A DNA stretch of 64,000 bases from Anthopleura xanthogrammica (lineage: Eukaryota; Cnidaria; Anthozoa; Actiniaria; Actiniidae). Below the pieces are notes generated by a model. The model saw only the letters and a program-made list of their open reading frames with translations. It had not been told where the DNA came from and made no database searches. The stretch is taken from the NCBI GenBank assembly GCA_964019055.1, contig OZ025206.1, forward strand, positions 11,763,486 through 11,827,485, read 5' to 3'. Position 1 is the first letter of the stretch, and every line of letters starts with the position of its first letter. Positions 1-42,384 of the stretch are shown in pieces. The translations under genes and the position numbers were made by a program.

Positions 1-100
1 CATTTAAAGTTAAAAACAACAAACAAAAAAATGAAGGGAAAAAAAAAAACACAAAAAAAAACGACGCCACAGTTCTTCAATTATAATGAATAACACGCTT

Positions 101-106
101 TTTAAT
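101..106 (-). terminator. Candidate polyadenylation signal for MRCK
   Basis: ATTAAA on the minus strand about 100 bases after the MRCK stop codon at 207-209. No AATAAA was seen between it and the stop. The rest of 1-206 is the presumed 3' UTR, with an imperfect (GGAGGGT)n run near 138-163. Confidence 0.35.
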
Positions 107-206
107 AGTTGAGCTAATGACCCAATGAGTTCCTGGGTGGAGGGTGGAGGGTGGAGGGTGGAGGGAGAGGATGTAAGGAAAGAGGGAGAGGTCAGAGGAC
201 TTGTTC

Positions 207-29750
<29,544 letters not shown>

Positions 29751-30859
29751 ATCTTCTTTTGTCTGCGCTGTAATTAAAGAGTCGTAGAGCTGGGCGGACT
29801 ACCAGACCTACTATACACATTCTTTACACAGGCTTTCTTCCGAGTACTGGTCTAACACACATCACGACCCAAACAGTTCTCGAAAAATTCCACGGCTGCC
29901 ACAAAATATAGGTAATTTCCTTAGGTGACTTATTTCATTTGAGAGTGACGGACTCCAATCTTGGCCTTGGTGTAATCAGCGCTCAAGTTTAACCAATCTT
30001 TTACTGGTGTTCTTTTACAACAACAATGCGATGCTCCGAATCGAAAAATTCAGGAAGATGGCCGCTCGTGCTTGCAGGGATTCATGGGTAAGCCAAGCCT
30101 ACATTCCAACCTGGAACTACGTCATGTTTAAAAACAGACCTAGGCATTGTGGGTACACATCAGTCATTGCTTCCATCCTGTACGTTTGAAAGGAAATTTG
30201 AGAATTGAAATGGGACAAGTAGAAAGATGTCGAGGTGAATTTTGGCTACAGTTGCTTGATTTTATTTTATGTTGTTAAATAAGTTTAAGATTTAATTGTT
30301 TATTTTTGATATTGCAGGGAAATTAAAGTATAGGTGTTCTTCAGAGGCTGGCAATCAAGGCAACCAACTCCTTCAAAAATTCCTGAAGCAAAAAAGAAGA
30401 AAAAAAAGAGAAAAAGAAAAAGAGAGGGAGAGGAGAGATATGATAATGTATAGCACCCCCCCCCCCCCCCCAAGTTTGATCTCAGCACCAAAATTCCATT
30501 AATTCATGTGGGACTTCTGTGGTTATAGCAGGAATGTTACTTTGCTCTCCTTATGATTGAGACCTCACTTCAAATCAACCCTACTCAATACTGTGAAAAA
30601 TAAAATACTTTATAAAATTATGACTAATTTAATATTATCCATAATCATAAAAAATCTTATGGAGCTGTCTCATACCCCCTTCTTGTCAATCAAAAATTTC
30701 TTTCTCGACTCATGTTCAGGGAAAAAATTGGCCTCAAGGCCCTTATATATTTATTTTATTTTTTAGTGGTCTTTATTTCTTGGAGCATGGGATCAATCAG
30801 TAAAAACATTGAATATGGAGCATTCTTTGAAGACTCATGGGATAAAGAAACTGATATCA

Positions 30860-31062
30860 ATAGACCTTTTTTGGCTTGGGCGTAATGTTTTCCCATTTCA
30901 GGCCAAGTGTCATTCTCTTGAGTTGTATCCATATATTCATGTGCCTTCTCATGTGCAGCCGTTAAACAAATAATAGACCATTTTTGAGATGCGCTAGTGA
31001 TACTCTAGGGAATGACACATGGTCTGAAATGGGAAAACATTATGCCCAAGCCAAAGGTCTAT
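30860..31062. mobile_element. Family A foldback element, best-preserved copy
   Basis: About 203 bp. Tips are ATAGACCTTTTTTGGCTTGG and CCAAGCCAAAGGTCTAT. Inner arms are TAATGTTTTCCCATTTCAGG and CTGAAATGGGAAAACATTA. The intact mirror structure makes this the reference copy of the family in the window. It lies between MRCK and WAC. Confidence 0.85.
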
Positions 31063-31097
31063 AATATTATTGTAAAGCACATTGAGACAATTAAACC

Positions 31098-31183
31098 TAA
31101 GGTTTCCAATTCTCTGGAGATTGAACTTCTTTTGTTTTGCCCTCCAAATTGAGCTGCTTTGATGTCACATGAATGGGGTCTAT
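31098..31183. mobile_element. Family B foldback element, truncated
   Basis: Right-hand part of family B: TTTGTTTTGCCCTCCAAATT followed by GAGCTGC, a GATGTCACATGAATGGGGTC segment and the tip GGGGTCTATT. The left tip is lost. Confidence 0.55.
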
Positions 31184-33012
31184 TCTGATCAAAACCAAGA
31201 ACACCTCTTCACGTTTTTTTCATGTCTACCATTGAGTATTTTATCTTCAGGAAATGATGCAACTTCTGGTCAATGACACACAAGGAAATCCTTCTCAACT
31301 TTACCAGTTTCCCCTTCAAACACACAAACTTAATTTATATTAACTATATTTTATTGAACAAAAGACCTTTTCAGCTGGTTTCATGACAGTTTTCTTGGAC
31401 AACGCTTCCTTATTTTACCAAGGCATTAACTGGTAGAATTTTAAATGAAAAAAATAGTTCCCCTGGTTTTGATTACTAGGTCTTGAAATATCGAACACAA
31501 CACTTCAAGAGAAAAGAAATAAATAAACTAATATTTATGATTATGATCTAGACAAGTAAACAAATATAGAACTGCATAGCACCATAGAGTGGACAAATCA
31601 TTTGAATACTACTAACTTAACTAGTTACATGTATGTAAACTAGTGAGATTCTATGCCAAACTCAGCTGCTTGGACCCCCAATCAAAAGTGTAAGATTTTA
31701 GAGCTAATAATCTTAATTTTGATTGACTGCAGCATGGGGGTAAATTCGAACAGGAAGCGAGTTATAATTCAATTAACACTTCTTTAGCTGGTAAAAAAGT
31801 GCATGCCATATATCAATAAAACAATAACTAACTTTGTAGGGCTTCAAAAATATTTAGTTGTCAAATAACTTTTACTCAAACATGAATCAAATGAAGAGGG
31901 TATTTGCTTTTGTTTCCAATGTTCTGCTCCAGTGATATCCACTATTTCGTACAAAATAGCTGCAATTAGACAATATATCTTTGTTTTTGTTTCATGGGTA
32001 TATGGCATGCACTCTAGTAGTCCTTACAAATCATTCAAAACTCAATGTAACAGTAATAATAAAGGCTGTTCAGTTTTCTCATGCTACGCAATGCCATATT
32101 TATAACCACATTATTAACTAAATGACCTTTAAATATTACAAGATGAATGCAACAGTTTTATAATCGAAGAAAATCAAGAACTGAAAATAAACAGTCTTTC
32201 TTGCTAGCAGATAGTCATTTTCATGTCAACAATGGGTTGAGGGGAAATCAAAAGCAGTGATGACTCTATCAGCAAGAAAAATAGTTATACAGATGTACTG
32301 AAACATTACACCAATGACAAAGGCTTTCCAGCCAGACTTTCAATTTTACATCCTACATTTATTAATAACCATTAGGTAAGATGATACCAAAACAATTTCA
32401 AAATCCAGTGTTAATTGTTTTGAAGAAACTCCATGCTAATATTAATGGAGTACTGCAAAGTACTTGGAACTGTTATGAGAGTCCAAAGATGCTAATTACA
32501 TGACAGATAACAAAAAAATAATTTCAAACTATATGTCAAATCCTTGGATCATCATACCATAAATAGGTTCAGGCCAGTTCGCTGAAACATTCTGGGACTT
32601 TTGAGCTCCAATATACATTTAATTACATGCATGGTATATGGTAACAATTACATGAGAAGTAAATGTACATTGACGGACAGAAATACATGGACCTGGGTCC
32701 TCAATATTATGATAATCATTTACCAACATACTATCAAGTGAGTCTAACACACCAATAGGGAATGCTCTAGCATTTCTGGGACAAAACATTCTACATGTAG
32801 CCTTGAGTTCCTGATACTTTTTGCATTTTAAAGAAAGGAATGGTTTCTTATTGTTTATATCAAGAAATAGTTTCTTTTCCTCAAATTGTAAAACAGGTTT
32901 AGATTACTACTGTCATCTTCATTTACAAACAAGACGATCTTTTGTTTTTGCTGTCCATGGAGGGCAACGTTGACCCAAAGGCCTATGGCTGGATAGCCTA
33001 ATTGAGTCTAAT

Positions 33013-36000
33013 TCATGTAAGTGACTTTTTATCAGATTCTGCTAATAATATTTCAAGTGTCTTTGTTACCTCCTTCATAGAGGTTATCCTGAAAAAAGAA
33101 AAACAAGAAAATAATTAGAATATTTTGGTTTGGTAAAGTTAAAAGAATATGAGAATCACAATCACAGTTACTGTAAGCCATTACTACAAGATTTAATAGA
33201 TTATGAGGACGAACAGATTGCAAGAATGTTTTAGTTCTATTTCAGTCATGTTTCTGTCTTTTCTGAGATAGCAAGCATGGTGCATTTTGGTCCTAACTTC
33301 AATATGGATATGCCAAATTTATGAAAGACCTACTGGGCAAGTGATAATATGCATTATTACGATACTAAATTAGAGATGATGGATTACAGTGAAATCTTGT
33401 AATAATTGAACCAAGACTTGTTCCTCAAAGTAAGCCAGGATGGATAACCAGGAGCAAAGCAAAAGCTGTGGTAATATGAGCAACAAAATTGTGCAACTTG
33501 TTGTACAACATTTTTGTGTTGCAGGGTGTAGAGCAAATGTTGCTTGTATTACCACTCTGCACACAACAATTTTTCATTGTTGCAGATAGTAGTAAGAGCT
33601 TCTACTTCTGCAACAAAGTCATTCAACAACATTTTGTTAATGCCATGGTGGTAATACAAGCCACATTCACTCTGCAACTTGCAACAACAATGTTGCGCGA
33701 CAAGTTGCATGATTTTGTTTCTCGTATTTCTGCACCTTAAAGGCCTGTTTACACTAGCAAATTTATCACATGACTTGAGCAGCGATTTCAATGGCGATTT
33801 TATCGCGACCCAAATCGCAGCGAGTTGCACTAAATTTCGATCATGTTTGAATTGGCGGCGACATAGCTGCGATCGCCGTGAAATCGCCGCTCAAGTCGCG
33901 CGACAAAGTTGCTAGTGTAAACGGGCCTTAAGGCAGAGGCACAGATTAGCAAGAGTCTAAAGTAGGTTGCTTCAAAAATAATTTTTTCTCTTGTTTTCTC
34001 CTTACTTTCTTTAGTTATCCCAACATTTTCCACAAATACTTTCTTATTGCAAAAAACTTACCTTTTTGTACCAATGTCAAGATGCATTTCCAACAAATCC
34101 ATTTGTGACCGTAGTTGAAGCTGCTGAATTAAAGTCTTGTTTGCATCACCAACATTGTTACATCCCTCGTCATTTAATCTTTGTATCTGTAAACAACCAA
34201 ATATACATAATGCAGGTGATTCTGGAAGCATAATAAAACTATGTGAGTTGGAAAGGGGTGTTCATAGATGAAGTTTTAAGTTTTCAAATTAATTCTTCAT
34301 GCAGACTTTGGTACCGAGACAGCACATAGTCTCAATGTTTGAGTAGATAATAGGATTCCACAACTTTATCAGCAAATTGAAACCAAGCACTTAAAATATC
34401 CATGACACAGGATGAAGGCCCCCTTTACAATCCTGCATGATCTATGCTGTAATCAAAGTCTAAACTGAAGAGAAATCTAGTACAACACCATTCTAAATAC
34501 AGACTCCAGGCTATGAATTATGAATATAAATACAAAAGGTTTTGGAAATGCTTTTCCTATCCTGTTGATATTCTTCATCAGGATAATATTGAAGCTTATT
34601 CTTCTTCGTCTTCTATCCTCTTAGCTCCTTGTGGAGCATATAGCAAGATATATAAGCTTAGGGCAAGAATATTCAAAACCCTTAAAAATCACCAATCATC
34701 TTAATTACCTGTTTGTCAAGCCCTTCAGACTGCCAGTTATTGATATGATTTGTGAGATTTTTGTCTGCATATTTTGCTAACAATTGTAGGTTGACAATTG
34801 GTGTAGGCTGGACTGATACCGGACTAACAGATGACGGAGATAACTGTACTTTACTACTTAATGTTGAACCAAAGAATGTTTGTATTTTGGTTGGTTGAAA
34901 TTGTTCTTTTACTGCTGGAGAGTTTGTTCCAAGACTCTGAGAAAATATTACAGGAGAGCCTGGAGATTTATGAATTCTGTTATTTTCTTTGACGAGAGCA
35001 GATGCTGATGATAGTGGCTGTGTTATCATAGTCTGAAACGTTTGCTGATAATTGCTGATTCCATGGTTTCGACTCTGTGTAAGAAAAAGTAAAAGTACTA
35101 TTGAGAAATGGTTGGTAGGATTAAACATTTGTTAAAAACCATTAATATTTCATGAGGGCAAGATAAAGTATACTGTTTCTATACTATATCTTTAATCCTA
35201 CTTGAAAATATGTGATTGACCCAATGGCATTAATGTGATCACAGTTTAACAATATTGCTATATCTATCACTTCAATGTAAAAGTTACCAATATCTAAACA
35301 ATATCATTATTACGCTTCAACACTTAGTTTGATACCGACAACATAGATGACATTGATAGATCCACAGTCGATGATAGATGAACCTTTTTTCCAACTGGGT
35401 AAGCCATTCAGCACACAGCTAGTATCCATAGGGGCCCTGAGTATTCAGACTTTGAGACTTGAATTCTACCTTAATCTTGATACACATGCTGGGTTCTCAA
35501 GACCATCAAAAATATTGCTTGTTTGAGGTATTGCATTATCTTGAACAAAGTATTTTCCAGGAGCATATATTTTGACTTTATAGCTGTTTTCATTGAAGTG
35601 TGACCCGTGACCCTTGATGTCTCGTTTGCCAACAAGCATTTCGTCAGCTGTCAAGAACTAAACTAGAAACATTACATTTTTAGAGAAATTTTAGACTGAA
35701 TTAAAGATTTAATCTAATTCTCTAAAATCTTTAATTCAGTCTAAAATCTCCCTCAAAAATAGTTTTTATAGTTTAATTATTTGATTGACAGCCGATGAAG
35801 TGCTAGTTGGCAAACAAGACATCAAACGTCGCCAGTCACACTTCAATGTGCAAAGGGTCATAACTTAGAAAGATTATAACTCTGACACAACAAGTCTTAC
35901 CTCAGTTAATTTTCTTTGCTGTAGTAATGTGGCTTGTTGCAAGGGATGCAGGGCAGGTCTTTTATTCATCTCAAGATCATACAATTTTTGTGACTGGCTA

Positions 36001-39000
36001 TTTGGCAATGATGAAGCTATATTTTGAGGATTTCCATTATTTACAAGTCCATACTGTGCTAAGTTAGGCTGCGTGCTATACTGCTGTTTTGCATATTGTT
36101 GCTGGGTTAGATTTGGTTGTGACACCCCATGTCTTACATTCAGCTGTAGTGGTGACTGGGAAAGTTGATAGCCATGGGGTGAAAGAGAGACTAACTGTGG
36201 AGAAGATGAATGTGAGCTTGATTCAAACATGCTTGCTCGTGAAGATGGAGTTGATGGCGGAGAAACATCTTGTAGACTACCAGCTGGAGATGCTGAGCAA
36301 AAAGGAGAAAAAAGTGTGAGAATAATCAATTGGACTACTAAACTGGACCCTTATGCATCAACAAAATGGAAGGAACAATACAATTGTTTTACATGAGAAA
36401 GATTTTAATTCCCAAAGGAAAGGGGTTTTATTGTTTTGCCATCCAACCACAGGCATCCCAAGCTGTATTATGGGTGTTGGCATGTGATGGTGCAAAACCT
36501 CTATTTAATGAAAATTGTGATTTACAAGAAAAAATACAACTAAAATATAGAATGTATTACAAAATATTATCCCACTTTTTAATCCCCTGAGCATGCGCTT
36601 AGAGCAGTAGCCTGGAACTCTTGATGTGTGTTTAGGCTACACTGATATTTAAGCCTGGCTCACAAGCATAAACATCATCAACAAATGCACGCTAAAATTA
36701 ATGTCCTGTCACATGTTGAAACTTTTAGCTGATACTTATGTGCAACAGCATTGCAAGACAAGTTTCATGGGGGTGTTAAGGCACAATTTTGTCCTGAAAC
36801 TTGTTCTAAACACAGCTTTTCAGCTAAAAGTTTCAACATGTAAAAGGGCCATAAGTTGTGGTTTCCTCACTAGCAGAAATTGAACTTTCTTCAAGGTACA
36901 AACTTGAAACATAGCCTTCCTCCTTATATAGTACATTAAAAGAAAATGGTAAAAATATAAAGATATCCTTACATACCAACAGAATTTCCTGATAAACTTG
37001 CAGCCACAGGAGTAGACCTGAACAAAATACATATATTTTAGTCATTTCTTTTAATTCTTAAACTGAATCCATGTCTTTTTTTTTTACCTAACTTATTTAT
37101 CTAAAGTAGAAAACTCAAGATGAATAATCCTTGTTTTTCTAATGTGGTACGGGTAAACTAATGCAAGACTTCAATATTAAAAAAATTGCACCTTTTTGCT
37201 GCCCTAAATCTAAAAAATTACAAACATGACACCATTCCCAATGTAGTAGACTTTCACACCTTTAAAGTTGCCAAACACTTTTGGCCAACCTTTATTTGGT
37301 AGTTGAAAATTCCCAATTGACAACCTCTATTTTGCAACAACCTCACATTTCCTCAAGTTATGTTGCTTAACAGAACCTTGACTGAATTTATCCTTACATT
37401 GGACATGCACAAAATACAATGTTTAAACTGTATGTACCATCAAATGCTTACCGCTGAGCTGTAGTAGGTAGTGCACTAGTATGTGCTGACATTGTTTTGA
37501 TAACACTTTGTCCTCTGTCACCATCACTTGCTCTGATATTCTCTCTTCCTCTCTCTTCAATATGTGCTCTGCTCCCGTCTCTTTTTTCATTTGAAAATGA
37601 CTCTTTAATGGAAAACTTAGACCCATCTGGATATGTAAGATTATAAATTTCGCATAAATACCTGAATTATATATATACCCTGTATTATATATAGGCTGGA
37701 GTAGAGCTCAATAGCACTAGAGCAGTTTTCAAACAAGTGGAATAGCAAATTCACAGTCTAAACTACATTTTGTAACCGAATTTTAACCAAGTCAATCAAT
37801 ATATTAGGAATGTCCAATATATAGAATGGAAGAAGAGAAGCCAATTGAAGGGTCAGTCAAGAAAGATTGGCTACTCAGCTTGCTTAGGACCATTCTAGGT
37901 TGGACATGCTTTCCCATTTCAAATCTATTGGGAATACAGTAGATTCACTTCTGAGTTAAAGTTATGCACAAGCATTAAATAAGGAATGATAACTTTGAAA
38001 TAGGAAAATACTGCCCTCCAGTTAGATAAGCCTATTAAATTTTGGTCATGCATCATGAAAAGCAACTTATGCCCTGCTTGACTTACAGGTTCTTGATGCT
38101 TCATGATTTGAATCCTCCTTGTGAAATCCACCATCTCTTGCTTCTTTTGTGCCGATAGCATTTTGGTCCTTCTCCTTATTCTCTCTTTCCCTCCTCTCTC
38201 TTCAACACAAGGGTTATGCCAATAATATAGTTAATATAGCCATGAGAATAAACATCATCAATCTTTTCATTTAGCTCTCCTAAATCTTGCATTGCTCATT
38301 TTCATGAGAATATAATTACTAACTTTAACAGTAATTTTTTATAACTCACACACCTTTCAATCCATTCTTTAGGCTTCTCCCATTGAGATTTCTCAGTCTT
38401 GAAATTGTAATAATAGCATTTTCCTGATGAACTAACATGCTGAGACCAAGGGAAGCCCTGACAGTGAAAGAAATTGATAGTAAGTGTCAACACAAGATGC
38501 TGTTCCAGGAAATGATTGAATTTCTAACTCATTGTTAATCTGAAACAGACACCAATATAGACTGTTCTTGGGTTTTCTTTAGCTATATAACTAATGCCAT
38601 ACTTTCTTACTTAGGCCCTTGGCCCCATAACTAATGGTGCATTATTATCAAAATAAATTGCAGTGTTAAGATATAATAAATGATTAATGATGTCTTATTG
38701 TTTTACTACCAGGCAGCACTGACGTACATGTCTATAAAGTATTTCACTTTAGGGTCTAAAACCTTTTAGTAACAAAACACATTTGCCATCATATATCATT
38801 CCCACAGAAAACACATACCAAGTTTTTTTCCCTACTGACATCAGAATTGCAATTATCATTTAATGATCAATGACTGAAACTACTCTTGTTTTGTAACAAT
38901 GAATTGCATTAAACATGTGGCTTTATTTGCAATGCTTATAAGATTCCTCAAGCACAGAGTTACATGTCTAACCATCATCATAATTTCATAAATGAACATT

Positions 39001-42000
39001 AAATTTTAATGAAGATATATTGAGTTCACTTGAACTAGTTAAATTTAAATATTTATTTGCATGAAAATATTGGATTCGAACGACGTTCAGTCGAATAGAA
39101 TAACAAACACATTTTCCTACCTCATCAGTACTAATATGGTTAAACTTGGTATGCCGTTCTGTTGAATGGGAGTTGGATCCACGGTGAGAATCATTTGGAG
39201 ACTGATTTGAGCCTTTTGAAAGATGATCATAAAATATTCATCAATGAACATATATTTTTCAGAATAAACCTCAATCCAACCATGCATAAATTTCTATCTA
39301 CATGTATTCCTACTTTATAACCCCACCAATAACATTACAGATTATTACCAAAGCTCTCAAACTAAAAGGTACCCCCTTTAATACACTACAAGTGATGATA
39401 CTGGTATGATAAGTGAGGAAAATCTGCTATGATGACCATGTGAGTTGTTATTAATGACCTGGAACTTTACCACTACAACCAGGGCTTTCAGAATGCTTTG
39501 GAGTAGGCGGTCTAAGTCTGAAAAAGCTGACTCTGAGCCGATAATTCTTTTTATAGACCTGGTTATTTTTTTATAAGAAATAAAAAGGAGCTGGCAAAGC
39601 AACTGCCTGAGCTCCTGCAGCCGCCGGCTTATTCTGAAAGCCCTACTACAACCCTCAATCCATAGATTAACTCCATATGTGGAAATAAGAATTGCAGGAA
39701 GGAAATGATGATGGCTACCACCAGCATAGACGAAACATCAATGTTTCAATGTAAACCTCATATGGAAACTTAAAATAAGGAAATGAAAGCCAGCAAGTTC
39801 ATTTTGATTGTTCAGCTTTTGTTGAGCAAATTCAAATTATAACAATATTAACTTAGTCAACAATTTTATCTATCATTACATTTAAAGGGCTAGCTGACAA
39901 TAGCATATTCATCAAAACAAAATTTCACAATTATCTTGCAATTAACACATTTCAAAAATAACTAAGGTTTAACTTGGCTTTTTGATATAAGAAACCATAT
40001 ATTCTTCCTACATTTAAATATCTATCTGCAGGGTTAGAATTTCAAGTTATTAATGACAAGATAAACTTATCTTGTGCATTGAGCAGCTACAAGATAAATG
40101 GATTGAATACAAATGCAAAGACTTTGTTTTTTTCTTTGCATATCATTATTTTCTAAAAAGAGAACAAGGTAGCTAGAAAATACGAGTTCAATTTCTTTTC
40201 ACTCAATATTTGTAATTTTCAACTCGCATTTAGCCAATTATCTTGTGGGAATTTTGAACCGTGAGCTGGGAGCTTTGAAGGTAAGAATTACATTACAATA
40301 ACCTAAGCCCCCTAAGTACATACAAAAGCTGCAAGTCCTAATGTTAAAAGACCCCTTCCTTAAAGGAAAATTCTATGAAGTTTTCTTGTTTGGTTCAATT
40401 TGGTATGTAATAGTAACAAGAATCAGCTGTGGGTGACATTTACGACTGCTGCCACAATAATTGTTTGAAATATAAGAATATTCTTTTGTAGTAATTTATA
40501 TTGCTATTATTCACAACTTTTATCTCTATTCCAGTATCAGTTATCACCAAACCGCATATACTAGGGTAACAGAATAAATCATACAAGTTCAATCCTTTCC
40601 ATAAAACACCAAGCTATATACAGTGTATTTCAACTAAATTCCTGATTACAAGTCAAAAAGGAGGTGATTTTGCTTTCAAAGTAAATTATGCTTTGATCCA
40701 TCTTGGAGTCATCTTTTTGAAGAAACGGCCATGTTTGCTCTGGGTTTATATACAAAAAAAATTCTATGTATTTCTTTGAGAACACAGTTGGAGACACAAA
40801 GCACAGGAGATGTTGGAGAGATCTGCAAGTTGAATTTGAGTACTTTTCTGAAATCTCAAGTGTTCTATTACTCCGAGAATGATCAGATTAGAATATGTAG
40901 ACAAAAGCATCTATTCACCATTTGCATAAAGATATCTGAAGCAAGGTACAGTCCAATCCAAGAGTGAACATATCGCAGTACTTGGATGTAACTATTATAG
41001 AGCAGGAGTCATATAAAACTAAGTTGCAGCTCATATATCAAGATTCCAAGTCAATGAGCTGTATTTACTCCTTAAATGGTATTTACAGCCATTCTCAATT
41101 GCACGTCATGAATTTGTTTTCAAGCTTTTTAAAATCAAGTTTTGATAGATATCTGCCAAGATTGTCCAAACTTGTTTTTGAATGACATCTACCATTACTG
41201 AGCCAGAACTTCATGTTATGCTCATAGCATGATTCAGAATGACTGTTAACTTCTTGTTTTGGTTAATTTTGATTAACCCTTTTGTTCATAAATCTAATTA
41301 ACCCTTGGTCTAGCATCATAGTGAACACTGCACTATGATTCAAGTTCATATATCCTCAATACGCTGCCTTTTATATTTTAACCATTTATCTGGAAATGGT
41401 ATTAAAATTGAAGCCATTTAATAAATATGAATTACTTTAATTACCTTAATTTGTTTCAAATTATTAGGAAACCTCTTTTTGCTTACAATATGAAAGATCT
41501 TTGGACCTCAAAAATCTTATCATATGGTATTGCTTTGGACATTAGCATGGTAAAGTTCCAGGTGTACTTAGAGGGGTATTCTAGAGAGCAATTTGATAAG
41601 AAAATCTCTCTAGAAATCCCTCAGATGTAGATTTAGGGTTTTATTCCTGGGTTTCGATGAAGGTTTTGTCAGGTTTTATCTTTGAGAAAGGTACTGTAAT
41701 TAAGTTACTTGGATTACTTTTGGAGTTTTATATTTGCATTTTCCAGTTCATTAACTTGGTAACTCTAGAGTAGAACCCTATAGCTTGTCTCTTTAGTCAA
41801 TAACTTACCCTTTTTACTTCCATCTTTTGACCGACTGTAAGATAATTTAGATCTCTGAGATCGAGGGGACGAATTTGAATGTCTATTTGATGAGGAATAG
41901 GGAGAGTTGTCTCTGCTATTCGACCCGGTTGGTGATCTGTCTCTGTCCGCAATGCAATTCGCTTGTTTCTTGCTCTGTGAGATCAAGAATAAATTTGAAT

Positions 42001-42384
42001 ATTATTCATTGATCTTCAAGTCTAATATATCCTATTTTGTGTTAGTATAAAGTCCAGTCCAGCTTCAAAAGCTGGAATAAACTTTGAGAAGTATACGTTA
42101 CCCCATTATCTCAGGCGAGATTCTTCCAATTTGATTTTCTTACCTGATACGGGTGATACGGACTCCTTTCATTGTACCTACAAAGGCAAAAAGATATAAA
42201 TTAGAAATGAAAAATACTCTGATGCCAACATGATTGCGATTGACCGGCTTTTCAAAGCGTTTCTTAAACTTTCATATGAGAGTTTATTAACAAAAAAAAC
42301 ATGGCCGACGGTAGTTGTGACAAGAGCGTTTAGTTGAAGCCAAACTAACCCGTCCGATAGCCTTGGGTATTTCCTATTACTCAT
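33013..42384 (-). CDS. WAC: WAC: WW domain-containing adaptor with coiled coil (12 exons)
   Basis: Exons: 42350-42384, 42144-42177, 41809-41974, 39121-39212, 38354-38457, 38087-38199, 37452-37626, 36977-37017, 35901-36292, 34709-35074, 34062-34186, 33013-33088; 1719 coding bases, about 572 aa (human 647). The N-terminus [12 protein letters not shown] matches the family start (RKQQRLSDG). The WW domain is residues 112-138 (W113, YYY at 124-126, W135, P138; QWEKPKEW is diagnostic). The middle is Ser/Gln/Pro-rich disorder and the C-terminus (about 507-572) a coiled coil. WAC links RNF20/40 and RNA polymerase II to H2B ubiquitination and also acts in autophagy and mTOR signalling. All junctions keep phase. 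The ATG at 42384 fits the conserved N-terminus. Confidence 0.92.
33478..33722. mobile_element. Foldback element, about 245 bp
   Basis: Inverted arms of about 78 bases: the left has CAACAAAATTGTGCAACTTG and the right ends CAAGTTGCATGATTTTGTTT. Both inner ends share GCTTGTATTACCAC / GTGGTAATACAAGC. In the last WAC intron, immediately next to the TTAA element at 33737-33931. The short open frames over it are artefacts of the palindrome. Confidence 0.75.
33737..33931. mobile_element. TTAA-flanked inverted-repeat element (piggyBac-like MITE)
   Basis: Tips are GGCCTGTTTACACTAGCAA and TTGCTAGTGTAAACGGGCC, bounded on each side by TTAA (33737-33740 and 33928-33931). TTAA duplication is the known target-site signature of piggyBac-type insertions. 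The interior is GC/CpG-rich, unlike the surrounding AT-rich intron, and partly self-complementary (GCGATTTCA... / ...TGAAATCGC). No transposase. Confidence 0.75.
35574..35874. mobile_element. Family D foldback element, copy 2, with internal hairpin
   Basis: Left arm 35574-35655 (CTCGTTTGCCAACAAGCATT) pairs with right arm 35787-35874 (TGCTAGTTGGCAAACAAGAC). Between them at about 35684-35750 is a separate near-perfect hairpin whose arms contain ATTTTAGACTGAATTAAAGA and TCTTTAATTCAGTCTAAAAT. The nested structure looks like one foldback inserted in another. In a WAC intron. Confidence 0.7.
36541..36626. mobile_element. Family E element, single arm
   Basis: Carries TTATCCCACTTTTTAATCCC, then CTGAGCATGCGC and GAACTCTTGATGTGTG, matching the right arm of the family E foldback at 56211-56453. 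The left arm is not present here. In a WAC intron. Confidence 0.6.
36702..36852. mobile_element. Foldback element, about 150 bp
   Basis: Left arm CACATGTTGAAACTTTTAGC and right arm GCTAAAAGTTTCAACATGTA, with further pairing toward the middle (GACAAGTTTCATGG / CCTGAAACTTGTTC). In the same WAC intron as the family E arm. Confidence 0.75.
39213..41808. other. WAC intron 3 (about 2.6 kb)
   Basis: AT-rich, CpG-poor. No foldback copy, SINE or extra exon was recognised. Short open frames inside it lack homology that I can recognise. Confidence 0.45.

Larger units (their letters stand above)
29751..33012. other. MRCK upstream region and WAC 3' flank
   Basis: 29751-30200 is CpG-richer and is the presumed MRCK promoter and 5' UTR; no TATA box was recognised. 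From 30295 the sequence becomes AT-rich, with an A/G-rich then C-rich run (GGGAG... then about 14 C at 30456-30471). A family A element (30860-31062) and a truncated family B element (31098-31183) follow. 31200-33012 is AT-rich and should include the 3' UTR of WAC; AATAAA on the minus strand at 32358-32363 is one candidate polyadenylation signal. No supportable gene was found. Confidence 0.5.

Noticed and set aside
30007..30189. Possible short gene upstream of and divergent to MRCK
   Set aside because: 60 codons with no recognised similarity. A donor-like GGGTAAGCC follows ATTCATG, so it might be a non-coding divergent transcript, but there is no support for a protein.
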